NCBI GenBank assembly: GCA_958296285.1 | Contig: OY282459.1 | Span: 632,367 to 696,366, forward strand | Origin: an uncultured Alphaproteobacteria bacterium | Lineage (GTDB): Bacteria; Pseudomonadota; Alphaproteobacteria; JAPOUT01; G958296285 | Direction of reading: 5' to 3' | DNA length: 64,000 bases | Shown: in pieces, positions 32,611-42,892 of the stretch | Position numbering within the stretch: position 1 is the first letter of the stretch | How the letters are laid out: each line of letters opens with the position of its first letter | Notes under the pieces: generated by a model | What the model was told of the DNA's origin: nothing | What the model saw: the letters and a program-made list of their open reading frames with translations, nothing else | Database searches by the model: none | Made by a program: the position numbers and the translations under genes

Positions 32611-34260
32611 TCAAAAGCGCGCGATGCCGAAAGAGTTCGGGCGCGTCCCTCTATGCGGCGTCTCAAGACAGGTTTCCAGACAGAGAAGCAGAACCTGCCG
32701 CGTGTCGCGCGGGTCAAGAAGCCCATCATCCATCATATGGGCGGATGTGTAAATGGCTTCGGATCTGGGCTCCATGCCGCGCTCTATTCTTTCGCTGACG
32801 GCGGCGATTTGCTCTTTCGCCTCTTTGGTGATTTTTTCGCCCCGCGCTTTAAAACCCGCTTCCGTCACGATCGCGATGACTTTCGCGGCTTGCGCCCCGC
32901 CCATGACGGCTGTCCGCGCTGTCGGCCAGGAAAAGGAGAAGTCCGGCTTGAGGGCTTTGGAGCACATGGCGTAGTTCCCCGCGCCATAAGAGTTCCCGAC
33001 GATGACGGTCAGTTTCGGCGGGCGGAAGTTCGCCACCGCCTGAATCATTTTAGAGCCGTGCTTGACCTGTCCCATCTGCTCGGCTTCCACGCCGACAAGG
33101 AAGCCTGTCGTGTTATGGAGGAAGATCATCGGAATGTCCGCCTGATCGCACAGTTGGAGAAACTGCGCCGCTTTGATAGCGCCCTGCGGCGTGATCGGCG
33201 CGTTGTTCGTGATGATTCCGCAGCGCCAGCCTCCCAGATAAGCATGACCGCAGGGCGTGTCGGGCCCGAAATCCGGCTTAAAATCCAAGAAGCGCGAGCC
33301 GTCCACGATTCGCGCGATGATCTGCCGCATATCATAGGGAATTCTTTTGTCGGACGAGACGATGCCCATCAGCTCCTCTTTTGGATAAAGAGGCTCTTGC
33401 GGAGCCTTGTCCGGCGCGAGGGCGCGGGAGGCGGCGGGCGGCAGCTGCGCCATGATCTCGCGCGCGATCCTGACGCCGTCCGCGTCATTCTCGGCGAGAT
33501 ATTCGCCTGTCCCCGAAATCTCGGCATGCATGTCCGCGCCGCCGAGCGTCTCGTGATCGGCGTCCTCGCCGGTGGCGGCTTTGAGGAGGGGCGGTCCTGC
33601 CAAGAAAATCTGCGACTGTTTTCGCACCAAGATGATGTAGTCCGAGAGACCGACATGATAAGCGCCGCCGGCGGTGGCGTTCCCATGAGAGACGATGATT
33701 TGCGGCACGCCCAAAGCCGACAGTTCCGCCTGCTGGCAGTAAATCTTGCCGCCCTGCAAAAAATCAAAAGCCGCCCAAGGATCAGGCGCGCCGCCGCGCT
33801 CGGCGAGATTGGCGCCGCCGCTTTCCGCCAGCGAGATGACAGGCAGGCGCGTCTCAAAGGCGATCTCTTGAAGGCGCAAATGTTTCCGCATCGTGGCGGC
33901 ATTAATCGTGCCGCCTTTGATGGCGTAGTTCCAAACCATGACGAGCGCGCGCCTGCCCGCCACAAAGCCGATCCCCATAATGAGATTGCCGCCGGCGGTG
34001 GAGCCGTCCTCGTCTCCCAGCATTTGATAGCCGGCGATGGAGTTGATTTCCAAAAAAGGCGCGCCCGGATCCAACAGATGCGCCAAGCGCTCGCGGGGGA
34101 GAAGTTTCCCGGCCTTTTTCGCGCGCGGCGCGTAGCGCGCCTCGCGCTGGCGGATTTTCTCCTCAATGGCGCGAATCCTCTTCACAGAATCTTCCATGAA
34201 GGCGGCGTTCGCCTGATATTCCTCGCTTTGAGGGCTGATTTTGGATTCTATGACTTCCAT
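32611..34260 (-). CDS. Acyl-CoA carboxylase, carboxyltransferase (beta) subunit
   Basis: The protein has 549 residues, starting one base after the biotin carboxylase stop with GGAGCTTGAC before the ATG. It contains the two crotonase-like halves of biotin-dependent carboxyltransferases: VMVWNYAIKGGTINAATMRKHLRLQEIA, VISLAESGGANL, SHGNATAGGAYHVGLSD in the first and IPMIFLHNTTGFLVGVEAE, VIVGNSYGAGNYAMCSKAL in the second. It transfers CO2 from carboxybiotin to an unsaturated acyl-CoA. Methylcrotonyl- and geranyl-CoA carboxylases are the nearest types; the AtuA-like neighbour favours a terpenoid or similar branched substrate. Confidence 0.9.
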   Translation of the reverse strand: MEVIESKISPQSEEYQANAAFMEDSVKRIRAIEEKIRQREARYAPRAKKAGKLLPRERLAHLLDPGAPFLEINSIAGYQMLGDEDGSTAGGNLIMGIGFVAGRRALVMVWNYAIKGGTINAATMRKHLRLQEIAFETRLPVISLAESGGANLAERGGAPDPWAAFDFLQGGKIYCQQAELSALGVPQIIVSHGNATAGGAYHVGLSDYIILVRKQSQIFLAGPPLLKAATGEDADHETLGGADMHAEISGTGEYLAENDADGVRIAREIMAQLPPAASRALAPDKAPQEPLYPKEELMGIVSSDKRIPYDMRQIIARIVDGSRFLDFKPDFGPDTPCGHAYLGGWRCGIITNNAPITPQGAIKAAQFLQLCDQADIPMIFLHNTTGFLVGVEAEQMGQVKHGSKMIQAVANFRPPKLTVIVGNSYGAGNYAMCSKALKPDFSFSWPTARTAVMGGAQAAKVIAIVTEAGFKARGEKITKEAKEQIAAVSERIERGMEPRSEAIYTSAHMMDDGLLDPRDTRQVLLLCLETCLETPHRGTRPNSFGIARF

Positions 34261-34261
34261 G

Positions 34262-36241
34262 TCAAGCTCCGCCTTCTTCGTTGAGTTCAAGTTCCGCCAT
34301 CAGATCGCCCTTCTTGACTTGCATCCCCTCTTTGGCATGGAGCGCTTTGACCGCCCCGTCTCCATCGGCGGCGAGGCGATGCTCCATCTTCATCGCCTCA
34401 ATCGTCAGAAGGGTCTGTCCTTTGCGGACGGACGCGCCGACCTTGACGGCGACAGAGACGATTTGCCCCTCGGTCGTGGCGACAATGCGGCCGGACGCGC
34501 CCTTTTCCTCCAAGAGCGCCGGCGCGTAGGTGCGATCCTCGGCGCGCAGCGCGCGCGCGCCTCTGTCCAAATAAATATCACGCCCGGAGCGCGCGAAAAA
34601 CGCCGACTGTCTGACGCCGTCAAGAGAAAAGAGAACCCGACCGTCTCGCGCCTGATGGATCGCCAAGCGATGCTCGCTCTCGCTCTCGCCAATGGAGACG
34701 AGGATCTGGGAATCCTCCCCCTTTCGCAAAAAGACTTGATGCGTCTCGTCTCCGACTTGAAGCGCCGCGCGCTTTCGCAAATCCGCCGAATTGCTCCAGC
34801 GATGAAAGCCGCGCTCGTCATCATCGGCGTCCTGTTGGACGAGAAGCGCCATCAGCGCCAAATCCTCCGCCGATGCCGCTGACGCCGCCGCCGCTCTTTC
34901 CAGCGCGGAATCGTCAATGAAGGAGGTGGAATAGCGCCCCTCTTGAAAGGCGGACTCCGATAAGAGGCTTATCAAGAAGGCTTTATTCGTTTGAACGCCC
35001 AAGAGGCGCGTCTCTTTGAGGGCGCGGATGAGACGGCGGATCGCCTCGTCCCTCGTTCTCCCATGGGCGATGATTTTGGCGAGCATCGGATCGTAGAAAG
35101 GGCTGACGTTAAAACCCTCTTGGACGCCGTGATCGGCGCGGACGCCGTCCCCTTCAGGCTCGCGCCAAAGGAGAATCTGTCCGGTCTGCGGCATGAAATT
35201 TTTTGCCGGATTTTCGGCGTAAAGCCGCGCCTCTATCGCATGACCGTTGAGCGCGACCTCCTCCTGCGCGAGGGGCAGCGCCTCGCCATTGGCGATGGCG
35301 AGCTGCCATGCCACCAAATCCTCGCCCAACACCATCTCGGAGACGGGATGCTCCACTTGCAGGCGCGTATTCATTTCTAGAAAATAAAAAGCGCCATCCT
35401 CGCCCAGCAGGAACTCCACAGTCCCCAGCCCTTCATAATCGCAAGCCTCCGCCGCCTTGACGGCCGCCTCGCCCATCTGGCGTCTCAGAGCCTCGCCGAA
35501 ATGGGGCGCGGGCGCTTCTTCCAAAACCTTCTGATGACGGCGCTGCGCCGAGCAGTCGCGCTCGCCAAGATAAAGCCCGCGTCCTTGAGAGTCCCGCGCC
35601 ACTTGAATCTCCACATGCCTGCCATTGAGGATCGCCTTTTCCAAAATCAGCTCGTCATTGCCGAAAGCGTTTTTCGCCTCGCGCCTTGCCGATTGAAGCG
35701 CCTCTTTGAGCGCCGCTTCGTCTTGGGCGATTCTCATGCCGCGCCCGCCGCCGCCCGCCGCCGCTTTGACCATCAGAGGAAAGCCCGCTTGTTTCGCCTC
35801 GGCGATGAGCGTTCTGTCGTCCTGCCTGCCGTGATAGCCGGGGACGCAGGGGACGCCGGCTTTGAGCATTTTCTCTTTGGCGGCGCGCTTGTTCCCCATC
35901 AGTTTGATCGCCTTGGCCGGAGGCCCGATGAAGACAAGCTCCGCTTCGGCGCAGGCGCGGGCGAAAGAATCGTTTTCGGAAAGAAAGCCATAGCCCGGAT
36001 GGACGGCGTCCGCGCCCGTTTCGCGGGCGGCCTCCAGGATCGCGTCAATCTTGAGATAAGACTCCGCCGCCCTTGACGGTCCGATAAAGACCGCCTCATC
36101 GGCGAGCGCCAGATGGGGCGCGTCTCTATCCGCCTCGCTATGGACGGCGACCGTCTGATAGCCCAAATGCCGCGCCGTCCTGATGATCCGCGCCGCGATC
36201 TCGCCCCGATTGGCGATCAAGAGTTTATGAAACTTTCCCAA
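34262..36241 (-). CDS. Acyl-CoA carboxylase, biotin carboxylase plus biotin carrier (alpha) subunit
   Basis: The protein has 659 residues. It begins at a TTG codon (GKFHKLLIANRGEIAARII) four bases behind the enoyl-CoA hydratase stop; no ATG is available without entering that gene, so the TTG start is an inference. The ATP-grasp biotin carboxylase domain spans about residues 1-450 (GGGGRGMRIAQ, LYLGERDCSAQRRHQKVLEE, FLEMNTRLQVEHPVSE). A linker domain follows and the biotinylated lysine, Lys618, sits in EAMKMEH near the C-terminus. It pairs with the downstream carboxyltransferase. Confidence 0.9.
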   Translation of the reverse strand: MGKFHKLLIANRGEIAARIIRTARHLGYQTVAVHSEADRDAPHLALADEAVFIGPSRAAESYLKIDAILEAARETGADAVHPGYGFLSENDSFARACAEAELVFIGPPAKAIKLMGNKRAAKEKMLKAGVPCVPGYHGRQDDRTLIAEAKQAGFPLMVKAAAGGGGRGMRIAQDEAALKEALQSARREAKNAFGNDELILEKAILNGRHVEIQVARDSQGRGLYLGERDCSAQRRHQKVLEEAPAPHFGEALRRQMGEAAVKAAEACDYEGLGTVEFLLGEDGAFYFLEMNTRLQVEHPVSEMVLGEDLVAWQLAIANGEALPLAQEEVALNGHAIEARLYAENPAKNFMPQTGQILLWREPEGDGVRADHGVQEGFNVSPFYDPMLAKIIAHGRTRDEAIRRLIRALKETRLLGVQTNKAFLISLLSESAFQEGRYSTSFIDDSALERAAAASAASAEDLALMALLVQQDADDDERGFHRWSNSADLRKRAALQVGDETHQVFLRKGEDSQILVSIGESESEHRLAIHQARDGRVLFSLDGVRQSAFFARSGRDIYLDRGARALRAEDRTYAPALLEEKGASGRIVATTEGQIVSVAVKVGASVRKGQTLLTIEAMKMEHRLAADGDGAVKALHAKEGMQVKKGDLMAELELNEEGGA

Positions 36242-36245
36242 AAAC

Positions 36246-37064
36246 CTAGTCCCATTTCGGCGCGCGCTTCTCAAGGAAGGCGGCGATGCCTTCTTTGGCG
36301 TCTTGGCTGCGGACGCATGCTTCCAGCTGTTCGCGCAAATAGGGGAGGGCGGCGTCAAACGCCATCTCTTCCTGCGCGTGATAGGCGCGCAGACCGAGCC
36401 GCATCGTTCCCGGCGCCAGATTGGCGAGCTCTTCGGCGAGCGCGGCGACATGCGCCTCCAGCGCGGCGGCGGGGACAGCCTCATTGATGAGACCATAGCG
36501 CTTCGCCTCCTCGGATTTTATCGGCTTCCCCCGCATGATGAAGTCCAGCCCTTGACGTTTCGGCATGAGGCGGAAGAGTCCCGCCATGACCATAAAGGGC
36601 CAAATGCCGCGCAGGATTTCGGGCGCGGAGAAGGCGGCATGGCGGGCGGCGATGGCGTGGGTGCTGTTGCAGACGAAAAGGAGCGCGCCGGCATAGACCG
36701 AGCCCTGAATCTTCGCGATGACGGGCTTCTCCAAATGGCGAAGGCGGAGGCTGATATCATCGGCATTGCCGCGCTTCGGCACATTGGATTCGCTCTGCCC
36801 GCCGCCGCCCCCGCCGCCGCGCATCGTGGAGAGATCCGCCCCGGCGCAAAACACATCGCCTTTGGCGGCGAGAATGACGACCCTGATCTGGCGCTTCTCT
36901 TTCGCGTAATCCAGCGCGTAGATGATCTCATTCACCATGTCGGCGTTGATCGCGTTTTTGCGCTCCGGGCGATTGAGCGTGATCGTCAAGATATTTCCGT
37001 TCTCGGCGATTTCTGTCGCCGCGAAATGAAGCCCCTCAAGAGACAGATTCTCCTCCTTCGCCAT
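36246..37064 (-). CDS. Enoyl-CoA hydratase/isomerase family protein
   Basis: The protein has 272 residues with the crotonase fold: ILTITLNRPERKNAINADMV, VVILAAKGDVFCAGADLSTM (oxyanion-hole Gly-Ala-Asp-Leu) and the second oxyanion region PVIAKIQGSVYAGALLFVCNSTHAIA. A seven-Gly insertion follows the first oxyanion loop. AAGGAGGGAGAG precedes the ATG. In atu- and liu-type pathways the corresponding gene hydrates the carboxylated enoyl-CoA; the same role is likely here. It is 11 bp after the AtuA-like gene. Confidence 0.87.
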   Translation of the reverse strand: MAKEENLSLEGLHFAATEIAENGNILTITLNRPERKNAINADMVNEIIYALDYAKEKRQIRVVILAAKGDVFCAGADLSTMRGGGGGGGQSESNVPKRGNADDISLRLRHLEKPVIAKIQGSVYAGALLFVCNSTHAIAARHAAFSAPEILRGIWPFMVMAGLFRLMPKRQGLDFIMRGKPIKSEEAKRYGLINEAVPAAALEAHVAALAEELANLAPGTMRLGLRAYHAQEEMAFDAALPYLREQLEACVRSQDAKEGIAAFLEKRAPKWD

Positions 37065-37075
37065 CTCTCCCTCCT

Positions 37076-38836
37076 TTATTCCATCAGCGCTTTCGGCGCT
37101 TCAATATATTTGGCGCGGAGATATTCGCCAAGCGATTTCGCTTGACCGTCCAGGCGGGTGGAGGCTGCCGCGCCGTCCCCCAAAATCCCGTGAATGACGA
37201 AATTGAGCGCCCGAAGATTCGGCAGATCAAAGCGCTCTATTCTAAAGGCGGCGGCGTCAGGGAGGAGGATTTTCAGCTTCTCCGCCGTCAGGAAGGCGTG
37301 GAGGAATCCGTAAGCGGGGTCGCTCTTCGCCCAGACGCCCAGATTCGCCGCGCCGCCCTTGTCGCCGGAGCGCGTCCCGAAGAGGCGTCCGAAGGGGACG
37401 CGCGCCGTCTCGCCTTTCGGGGAGGGCGGAATCTCATGGGGAATCCTCTGATAATGAATTTCTTCCAAGCCGAGCTCACTTGTCGGCTTCACTTTAATGT
37501 CCTGCCCATTCACATGGACATGCTCGGCGATATGCTCGCTTTTCACGAGCGCCGGCCAATGGACGGCGAAAGCCCCGCCCGCTCCCGCGCCGCCTCGCGC
37601 CGTGAAGCCCGGAATGTTCGCGAGCGCCAGCTCAATGATCTTCGCCGAGAAGAGCCGCCCCGCCTTTTTCGGGTCTTTGGATTTCACTTGAATCCGAAGC
37701 GATCCGAAAGCCTCTTCATTGGTTTTCGGATCCTCCTTGTCGCTGCGGACGATCTGCTCCGCCACCTCGTCAAACTGCTCGCGCCCGCCGACAGAATCAA
37801 AGAGCGTGTCGGCGAAGAGTTTCGCCTTCTCTTCCACGTCAAGCCCGGCGAGGAGAATCTCCATGCCGTTCTTAAAACCTCCCTGTCGGTTGATGCAGAC
37901 CTTATGCGTTTTGGGCGGGCTTGAGCCGCGGCAGCCGGAGACGCGGACGCGGTCTTGTCCCGTCTCTTCAATGGCGAGCGTGTCAAAATGGGCGACGACA
38001 TCGGGATTGACATAAGCGGGGGCGGCGATCTCATAAAGGAGCTGCGCCGTGACCGTGCCCTTAGAGACGAGCCCGCCTGTGTGAGGGTGTTTCGTGATCG
38101 TGAAACTTCCATCCTCCTCTATTTCGGCGATCGGATAGCCGATATTTTTGAAAGTCGGGACTTCTTGAAAGAAGGCGTAATTGCCGCCTGTCGTCTGCGC
38201 GCCGCATTCAATGATATGCCCGGCGGCCAGCGCGCCTGCCAGTTTGTCATAATCATCGCGCTTCCATTGGAAGCGCCATGCCGCCGGCCCTATGGCGAGG
38301 GCGGCGTCGGTGACGCGCGGACAGATGACGATGTCCGCGCCCTGATCCAAAGCCTCTTTGATGCCCCATCCGCCAAGATAGACGTTGGCGGTCAAGGTCG
38401 GCATGTCGGAGGAGGCGAAGGCGCGCCCATTTTCCAAATGCTGAAAACTCTCGCCCGCTTTGGTGAGCGCTGTCATGCGGGGCGTCAGATCGTCGCCTTC
38501 TATGTAAGCCACTTTGGCGCGGAGTCCCATTTCGGCGATCATCGCTTTGGCGGCTTCCGCCATGCCTTTCGGGTTTAAGCCGCCGGCGTTGCTGACGATC
38601 TTGATCTTCTTCTCAAGACACAAAGACGCGACATCTTGAAGCTGTTTTAAGAAAGTTCCGACATAGCCTTTTTCGGCGTCTTTCATGCGCTGTCCGTAAA
38701 GGATGGACATGGTGAGTTCGGCCAGATAATCGCCGGTGAGAATGTCTATCGGCCCGCCCTCCGCCATCTGGCGCGCGGCGGAGAGTTTGTCGCCATAAAA
38801 GCCGCTGCAATTGGCGATGCGGATGATGTCGCTCAT
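37076..38836 (-). CDS. AtuA-family (DUF1446) protein
   Basis: The protein has 586 residues. The family start IRIANCSGFYGDKLSAARQMAEGGPIDILTGDYLAELTM is typical, as are KIVSNAGGLNPKGMAEA, DIVICPRVTDAALAIGPA, HIIECGAQTTGGNYAFFQEV and a C-terminal domain with GTRSGDKGGAANLGVWA. AtuA is required for acyclic terpene (citronellol, geraniol) use in Pseudomonas, but its reaction is not established. It is the first gene of the minus-strand operon. The 120-bp gap to the divergent acuI-like gene should hold both promoters. Confidence 0.85.
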   Translation of the reverse strand: MSDIIRIANCSGFYGDKLSAARQMAEGGPIDILTGDYLAELTMSILYGQRMKDAEKGYVGTFLKQLQDVASLCLEKKIKIVSNAGGLNPKGMAEAAKAMIAEMGLRAKVAYIEGDDLTPRMTALTKAGESFQHLENGRAFASSDMPTLTANVYLGGWGIKEALDQGADIVICPRVTDAALAIGPAAWRFQWKRDDYDKLAGALAAGHIIECGAQTTGGNYAFFQEVPTFKNIGYPIAEIEEDGSFTITKHPHTGGLVSKGTVTAQLLYEIAAPAYVNPDVVAHFDTLAIEETGQDRVRVSGCRGSSPPKTHKVCINRQGGFKNGMEILLAGLDVEEKAKLFADTLFDSVGGREQFDEVAEQIVRSDKEDPKTNEEAFGSLRIQVKSKDPKKAGRLFSAKIIELALANIPGFTARGGAGAGGAFAVHWPALVKSEHIAEHVHVNGQDIKVKPTSELGLEEIHYQRIPHEIPPSPKGETARVPFGRLFGTRSGDKGGAANLGVWAKSDPAYGFLHAFLTAEKLKILLPDAAAFRIERFDLPNLRALNFVIHGILGDGAAASTRLDGQAKSLGEYLRAKYIEAPKALME

Positions 38837-38955
38837 AGCCCCCTCCCTCTCTTGGAGAAGCGCGGATTCTATCCGAAGAGAGGCGCTAAAATAAAGAGGC
38901 TGTTGGCTTCGCGCGCCATATCCGATAAGCTCAATCTTTTGACGGGGAGGGAGAG

Positions 38956-39951
38956 ATGGCGGAGAAGTTCAAAGCGCTCATCATGCGCGGCGAGAGAGGG
39001 GGCGCGCACAGCGCCGCCATTGAGGAGATCTCTGTGGAGGATCTCCCGAAGGAGGAGGTGCTCGTCCGCGTGGATTATTCCACGGTCAATTATAAAGACG
39101 GTCTGGCGATCGCCAACGCCGCGCCGATTGTGCAAACCTATCCGATGGTCGGGGGCGTGGATTTGGCGGGGACGGTGGCAAAGAGCGATGCCGCCTCTTT
39201 CAAGCCCGGCGACAAGGTTTTGGTCAATGGCTATGGCTTGTCCGAGAGACATTGGGGCGGCTATAGCGGCTTTCAGCGGGTCAAGGCGGATTTTCTGATC
39301 AAGATTCCTCCGCCGCTGACGCCCTTTGAGGCGATGGCGCTGGGGACGGCGGGCTATACGGCGATGCTCGCCGTCATGGCTTTGGAAGATGGGGGCGTTT
39401 TGCCGGACAAGGGCGCGGTTTTGGTGAGCGGCGCGTCCGGCGGCGTGGGGACGACCGCCATTCAGCTCTTGACGGCGCTGGGCTATCGGGTCGCCGCCTC
39501 CACCGGAAGCGCGGACGCGCATGGATTTCTAAAATCTTTGGGCGCCGGTGAGATCGTCAAGCGCGGCGATTTGGAGGGAGACCCGCCCCCTTTGGCGAGC
39601 GAGCGCTGGGCGGGCGCGGTGGATTCGGTCGGCGGCAAGACTCTCGCCAATCTTCTCTCCGCGACCCAATATGGCGGGACAGTCGCCGTTTGCGGCTTGG
39701 TCGGCGGCATGGATTTGCCGACCACGGTGCTGCCGCTCATTTTGCGGGGCGCGCGGATTCAGGGAATCGATTCCGTCATGGCGCCGCGCGTGCTGCGTCA
39801 GGCGGCGTGGGCGAGACTCGCCGAAATGCGCGGGCGCTTGAATTTCACCGAGGTCGTTCAGACCCGCTCGCTGGAGGATCTGCCCCAAATCGCCGACAGA
39901 ATCTTGAAGGGCGGCGTCAGAGGGCGAATCGTCATTGACGTCAATAAATGA
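38956..39951 (+). CDS. acuI: MDR-family oxidoreductase, AcuI/YhdH-type acryloyl-CoA reductase
   Basis: This 331-residue NADPH-dependent zinc-free medium-chain reductase probably reduces acryloyl-CoA to propionyl-CoA, a step in 3-hydroxypropionate or DMSP breakdown and detoxification. Signatures are DYSTVNYKDGLAIAN, GGVDLAGTVAKS, ALGTAGYTAMLAVMAL, VLVSGASGGVGTTAIQLL (Rossmann nucleotide loop) and LILRGARIQGIDSVMAP. GGGAGGGAGAG precedes the ATG. It is divergent from the AtuA-like operon, and the two may share regulation because both feed short acyl-CoA pools. Confidence 0.85.
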   Translation: MAEKFKALIMRGERGGAHSAAIEEISVEDLPKEEVLVRVDYSTVNYKDGLAIANAAPIVQTYPMVGGVDLAGTVAKSDAASFKPGDKVLVNGYGLSERHWGGYSGFQRVKADFLIKIPPPLTPFEAMALGTAGYTAMLAVMALEDGGVLPDKGAVLVSGASGGVGTTAIQLLTALGYRVAASTGSADAHGFLKSLGAGEIVKRGDLEGDPPPLASERWAGAVDSVGGKTLANLLSATQYGGTVAVCGLVGGMDLPTTVLPLILRGARIQGIDSVMAPRVLRQAAWARLAEMRGRLNFTEVVQTRSLEDLPQIADRILKGGVRGRIVIDVNK

Positions 39952-40047
39952 GGCGGATTCATAGGGGATTGTCGGCGGTGATTTTCCGCTTGCCATTGTT
40001 CCTCTTTTGTTCCATAGTTAATGTCGGAACGAAAGAGGAGAGCCGCC

Positions 40048-41151
40048 ATGCAAGACGGAATTTTATCAGAAGGCTTCGCCCATCAAGAAGCGCGGCGCGG
40101 CAGAGGCGCGCGCTCCAACAAAACGGGGCGCTTTGAGAAAGAGACTCGCGCGGGCTTTGATGACGGATGGGGCACTGTCGCTGACGCCGAAAAAATCCGC
40201 ACCACAGTCTCTTATGAAAAAGCGCGGCATATCATCACGCGGAATCAGTCGCCGGATATTGGCTTTGACCGATCTATCAATCCCTATCGGGGCTGCGAGC
40301 ATGGCTGCGTCTATTGCTATGCCCGCCCGACCCACGCTTATATGGGCTTGTCGCCGGGATTGGATTTTGAATCGCGTCTCTTCGCCAAACCCAACGCGGC
40401 GGCATTGCTGGAAAAAGAACTCTCCAACCCCTCTTATCGCGTCAAGCCGATCGCGATGGGGACGAACACCGATCCCTATCAGCCGATTGAGCGCAAGGAG
40501 AGGATCACGCGGAGCGTGCTTGAAACGCTGTGGCGCTTCCGACATCCTTTGACGATCACGACAAAGTCCGATTTGATCCTGCGCGATTTGGACATTCTCT
40601 CGGCGATGGCGGAGAAGAATCTGCTGCGAGTCGCGCTTTCCATCACGAGTTTGAAGGCGAAATTGGCGCGGCAGATGGAGCCGCGCGCCGCGACTCCGTC
40701 CAAAAGATTGGCGGCGATAAAGTCTTTGTCCGAGGCCGGCGTCTCGGTTTCGGTGATGTTCGCGCCCGTTCTCCCCGCCATCAACGATTCCGAGATGGAG
40801 CGCGCGCTTGAAAAATCGGCGGAGGCGGGGGCGCGGGGCGCGGGCTATGTGCTGTTGCGTCTTCCTTTGGAAATCAAAGACCTCTATGAGGAGTGGCTGC
40901 ATGAGGTTTTTCCCGACAAGGCGGCGCGCAGCCTCTCGCTGATGCGGCAGATGCGCGGCGGAAAAGATTATGACGCCAGATGGTTTCTCCGTCATAGCGG
41001 CGAGGGCGCTTACGCGCAGCTGATCGCGCGGCGCTTTTCGCTCGCCAAGAAGCGCTTCGGCTTGGAGGGGGCCGGAGAGAGTTTGACGCGCTCTCTCTTT
41101 CGCGGAGGAGATCGGCAGCTCGGTCTTTTTGATGCCGTCCCTCTTTCATGA
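40048..41151 (+). CDS. PA0069-family radical SAM protein
   Basis: The protein has 367 residues from the ATG at 40048, which has AGAGGAGA 8 nt upstream; an ATG at 40021 is less likely. The radical SAM cluster is CEHGCVYCYA (Cys-x3-Cys-x2-Cys) within SINPYRGCEHGCVYCYARPT. AMGTNTDPYQPIERKERITRSVLE and PLTITTKSDLILRDLDIL match the PA0069/Rv2578c family, related to spore photoproduct lyase but of unknown function. The gene overlaps rnhB by 20 bp. Confidence 0.9.
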   Translation: MQDGILSEGFAHQEARRGRGARSNKTGRFEKETRAGFDDGWGTVADAEKIRTTVSYEKARHIITRNQSPDIGFDRSINPYRGCEHGCVYCYARPTHAYMGLSPGLDFESRLFAKPNAAALLEKELSNPSYRVKPIAMGTNTDPYQPIERKERITRSVLETLWRFRHPLTITTKSDLILRDLDILSAMAEKNLLRVALSITSLKAKLARQMEPRAATPSKRLAAIKSLSEAGVSVSVMFAPVLPAINDSEMERALEKSAEAGARGAGYVLLRLPLEIKDLYEEWLHEVFPDKAARSLSLMRQMRGGKDYDARWFLRHSGEGAYAQLIARRFSLAKKRFGLEGAGESLTRSLFRGGDRQLGLFDAVPLS

Positions 41152-41734
41152 GCGGGCGCTTTTCCGCCGCCATGGCGTTTCGGCGCTTGCCGGGGTGGAT
41201 GAGGCGGGGCGCGGCGCTTTGGCGGGACCTGTCGTGGCGGCGGCGGTCGTTTTGGATTTCGGGAGCATCCCGAAAGGCATTGACGATTCCAAGAAACTGA
41301 CCCCTTCGGCGCGGGCGCGGCTCAATGAGGAGATATGCCGAAGCGCTCTGACGAGTTTGGGAATCGTGGATGCCGAGACGATTGACGAGATCAACATTTT
41401 GCGGGCGTCTCTTGAGGCGATGCGGTTGGCGGTGCTGGGGTTGGAAACTCTGCCGCAGGCGGCGCTCATTGACGGCAGAGACGCGCCTGCTCTTCCCTGC
41501 CTCTGCGAGACTCTGACGGGGGGCGATGGTCTTTCGCTGTCGGTGGCGGCGGCGTCCATTGTGGCGAAGGTGGCGCGGGATCGTCTGATGGAGAGCTTTT
41601 CCGAGCGATATCCCTCTTACGGCTTCGCGCGGCATAAGGGTTATGGGACGAGGGCGCATAGGGAGGCGATTGCGCGTTTCGGCGCGTCTCCGATTCATCG
41701 CAAGAGTTTCGCGCCTCTGCGTCATCATCTTTAG
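41132..41734 (+). CDS. rnhB: Ribonuclease HII
   Basis: This 200-residue enzyme cleaves the RNA strand of RNA-DNA hybrids and misincorporated ribonucleotides in genomic DNA. The catalytic set is VDEAGRGALAGPVVAAAVVLD (Asp-Glu), LIDGRDAP (Asp) and SIVAKVARDRLME (Asp), with GFARHKGYGTRAHREAI. It overlaps the radical SAM gene and is followed by ccrM, an order conserved in many alphaproteobacteria. The ATG at 41132 is used. Confidence 0.93.
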   Translation: MPSLFHERALFRRHGVSALAGVDEAGRGALAGPVVAAAVVLDFGSIPKGIDDSKKLTPSARARLNEEICRSALTSLGIVDAETIDEINILRASLEAMRLAVLGLETLPQAALIDGRDAPALPCLCETLTGGDGLSLSVAAASIVAKVARDRLMESFSERYPSYGFARHKGYGTRAHREAIARFGASPIHRKSFAPLRHHL

Positions 41735-41756
41735 GGTTTCTTTAGGATTTCTTAAC
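41730..41756 (+). promoter_or_regulatory. CtrA-like half-sites upstream of ccrM
   Basis: TTTA-N7-TTTA-N7-TTAAC is seen, i.e. three half-sites at an 11-bp period, the last pair differing by one base from the CtrA consensus TTAA-N7-TTAA. The cluster ends 50 bp before the ccrM start. In Caulobacter ccrM is activated by CtrA. A GAATC site (GANTC type) lies at 41824, just inside the gene. Confidence 0.4.
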
Positions 41757-41775
41757 GAGCCTTCTCTGACAATAG

Positions 41776-42885
<1,110 letters not shown>

Positions 42886-42892
42886 CGGGCTC

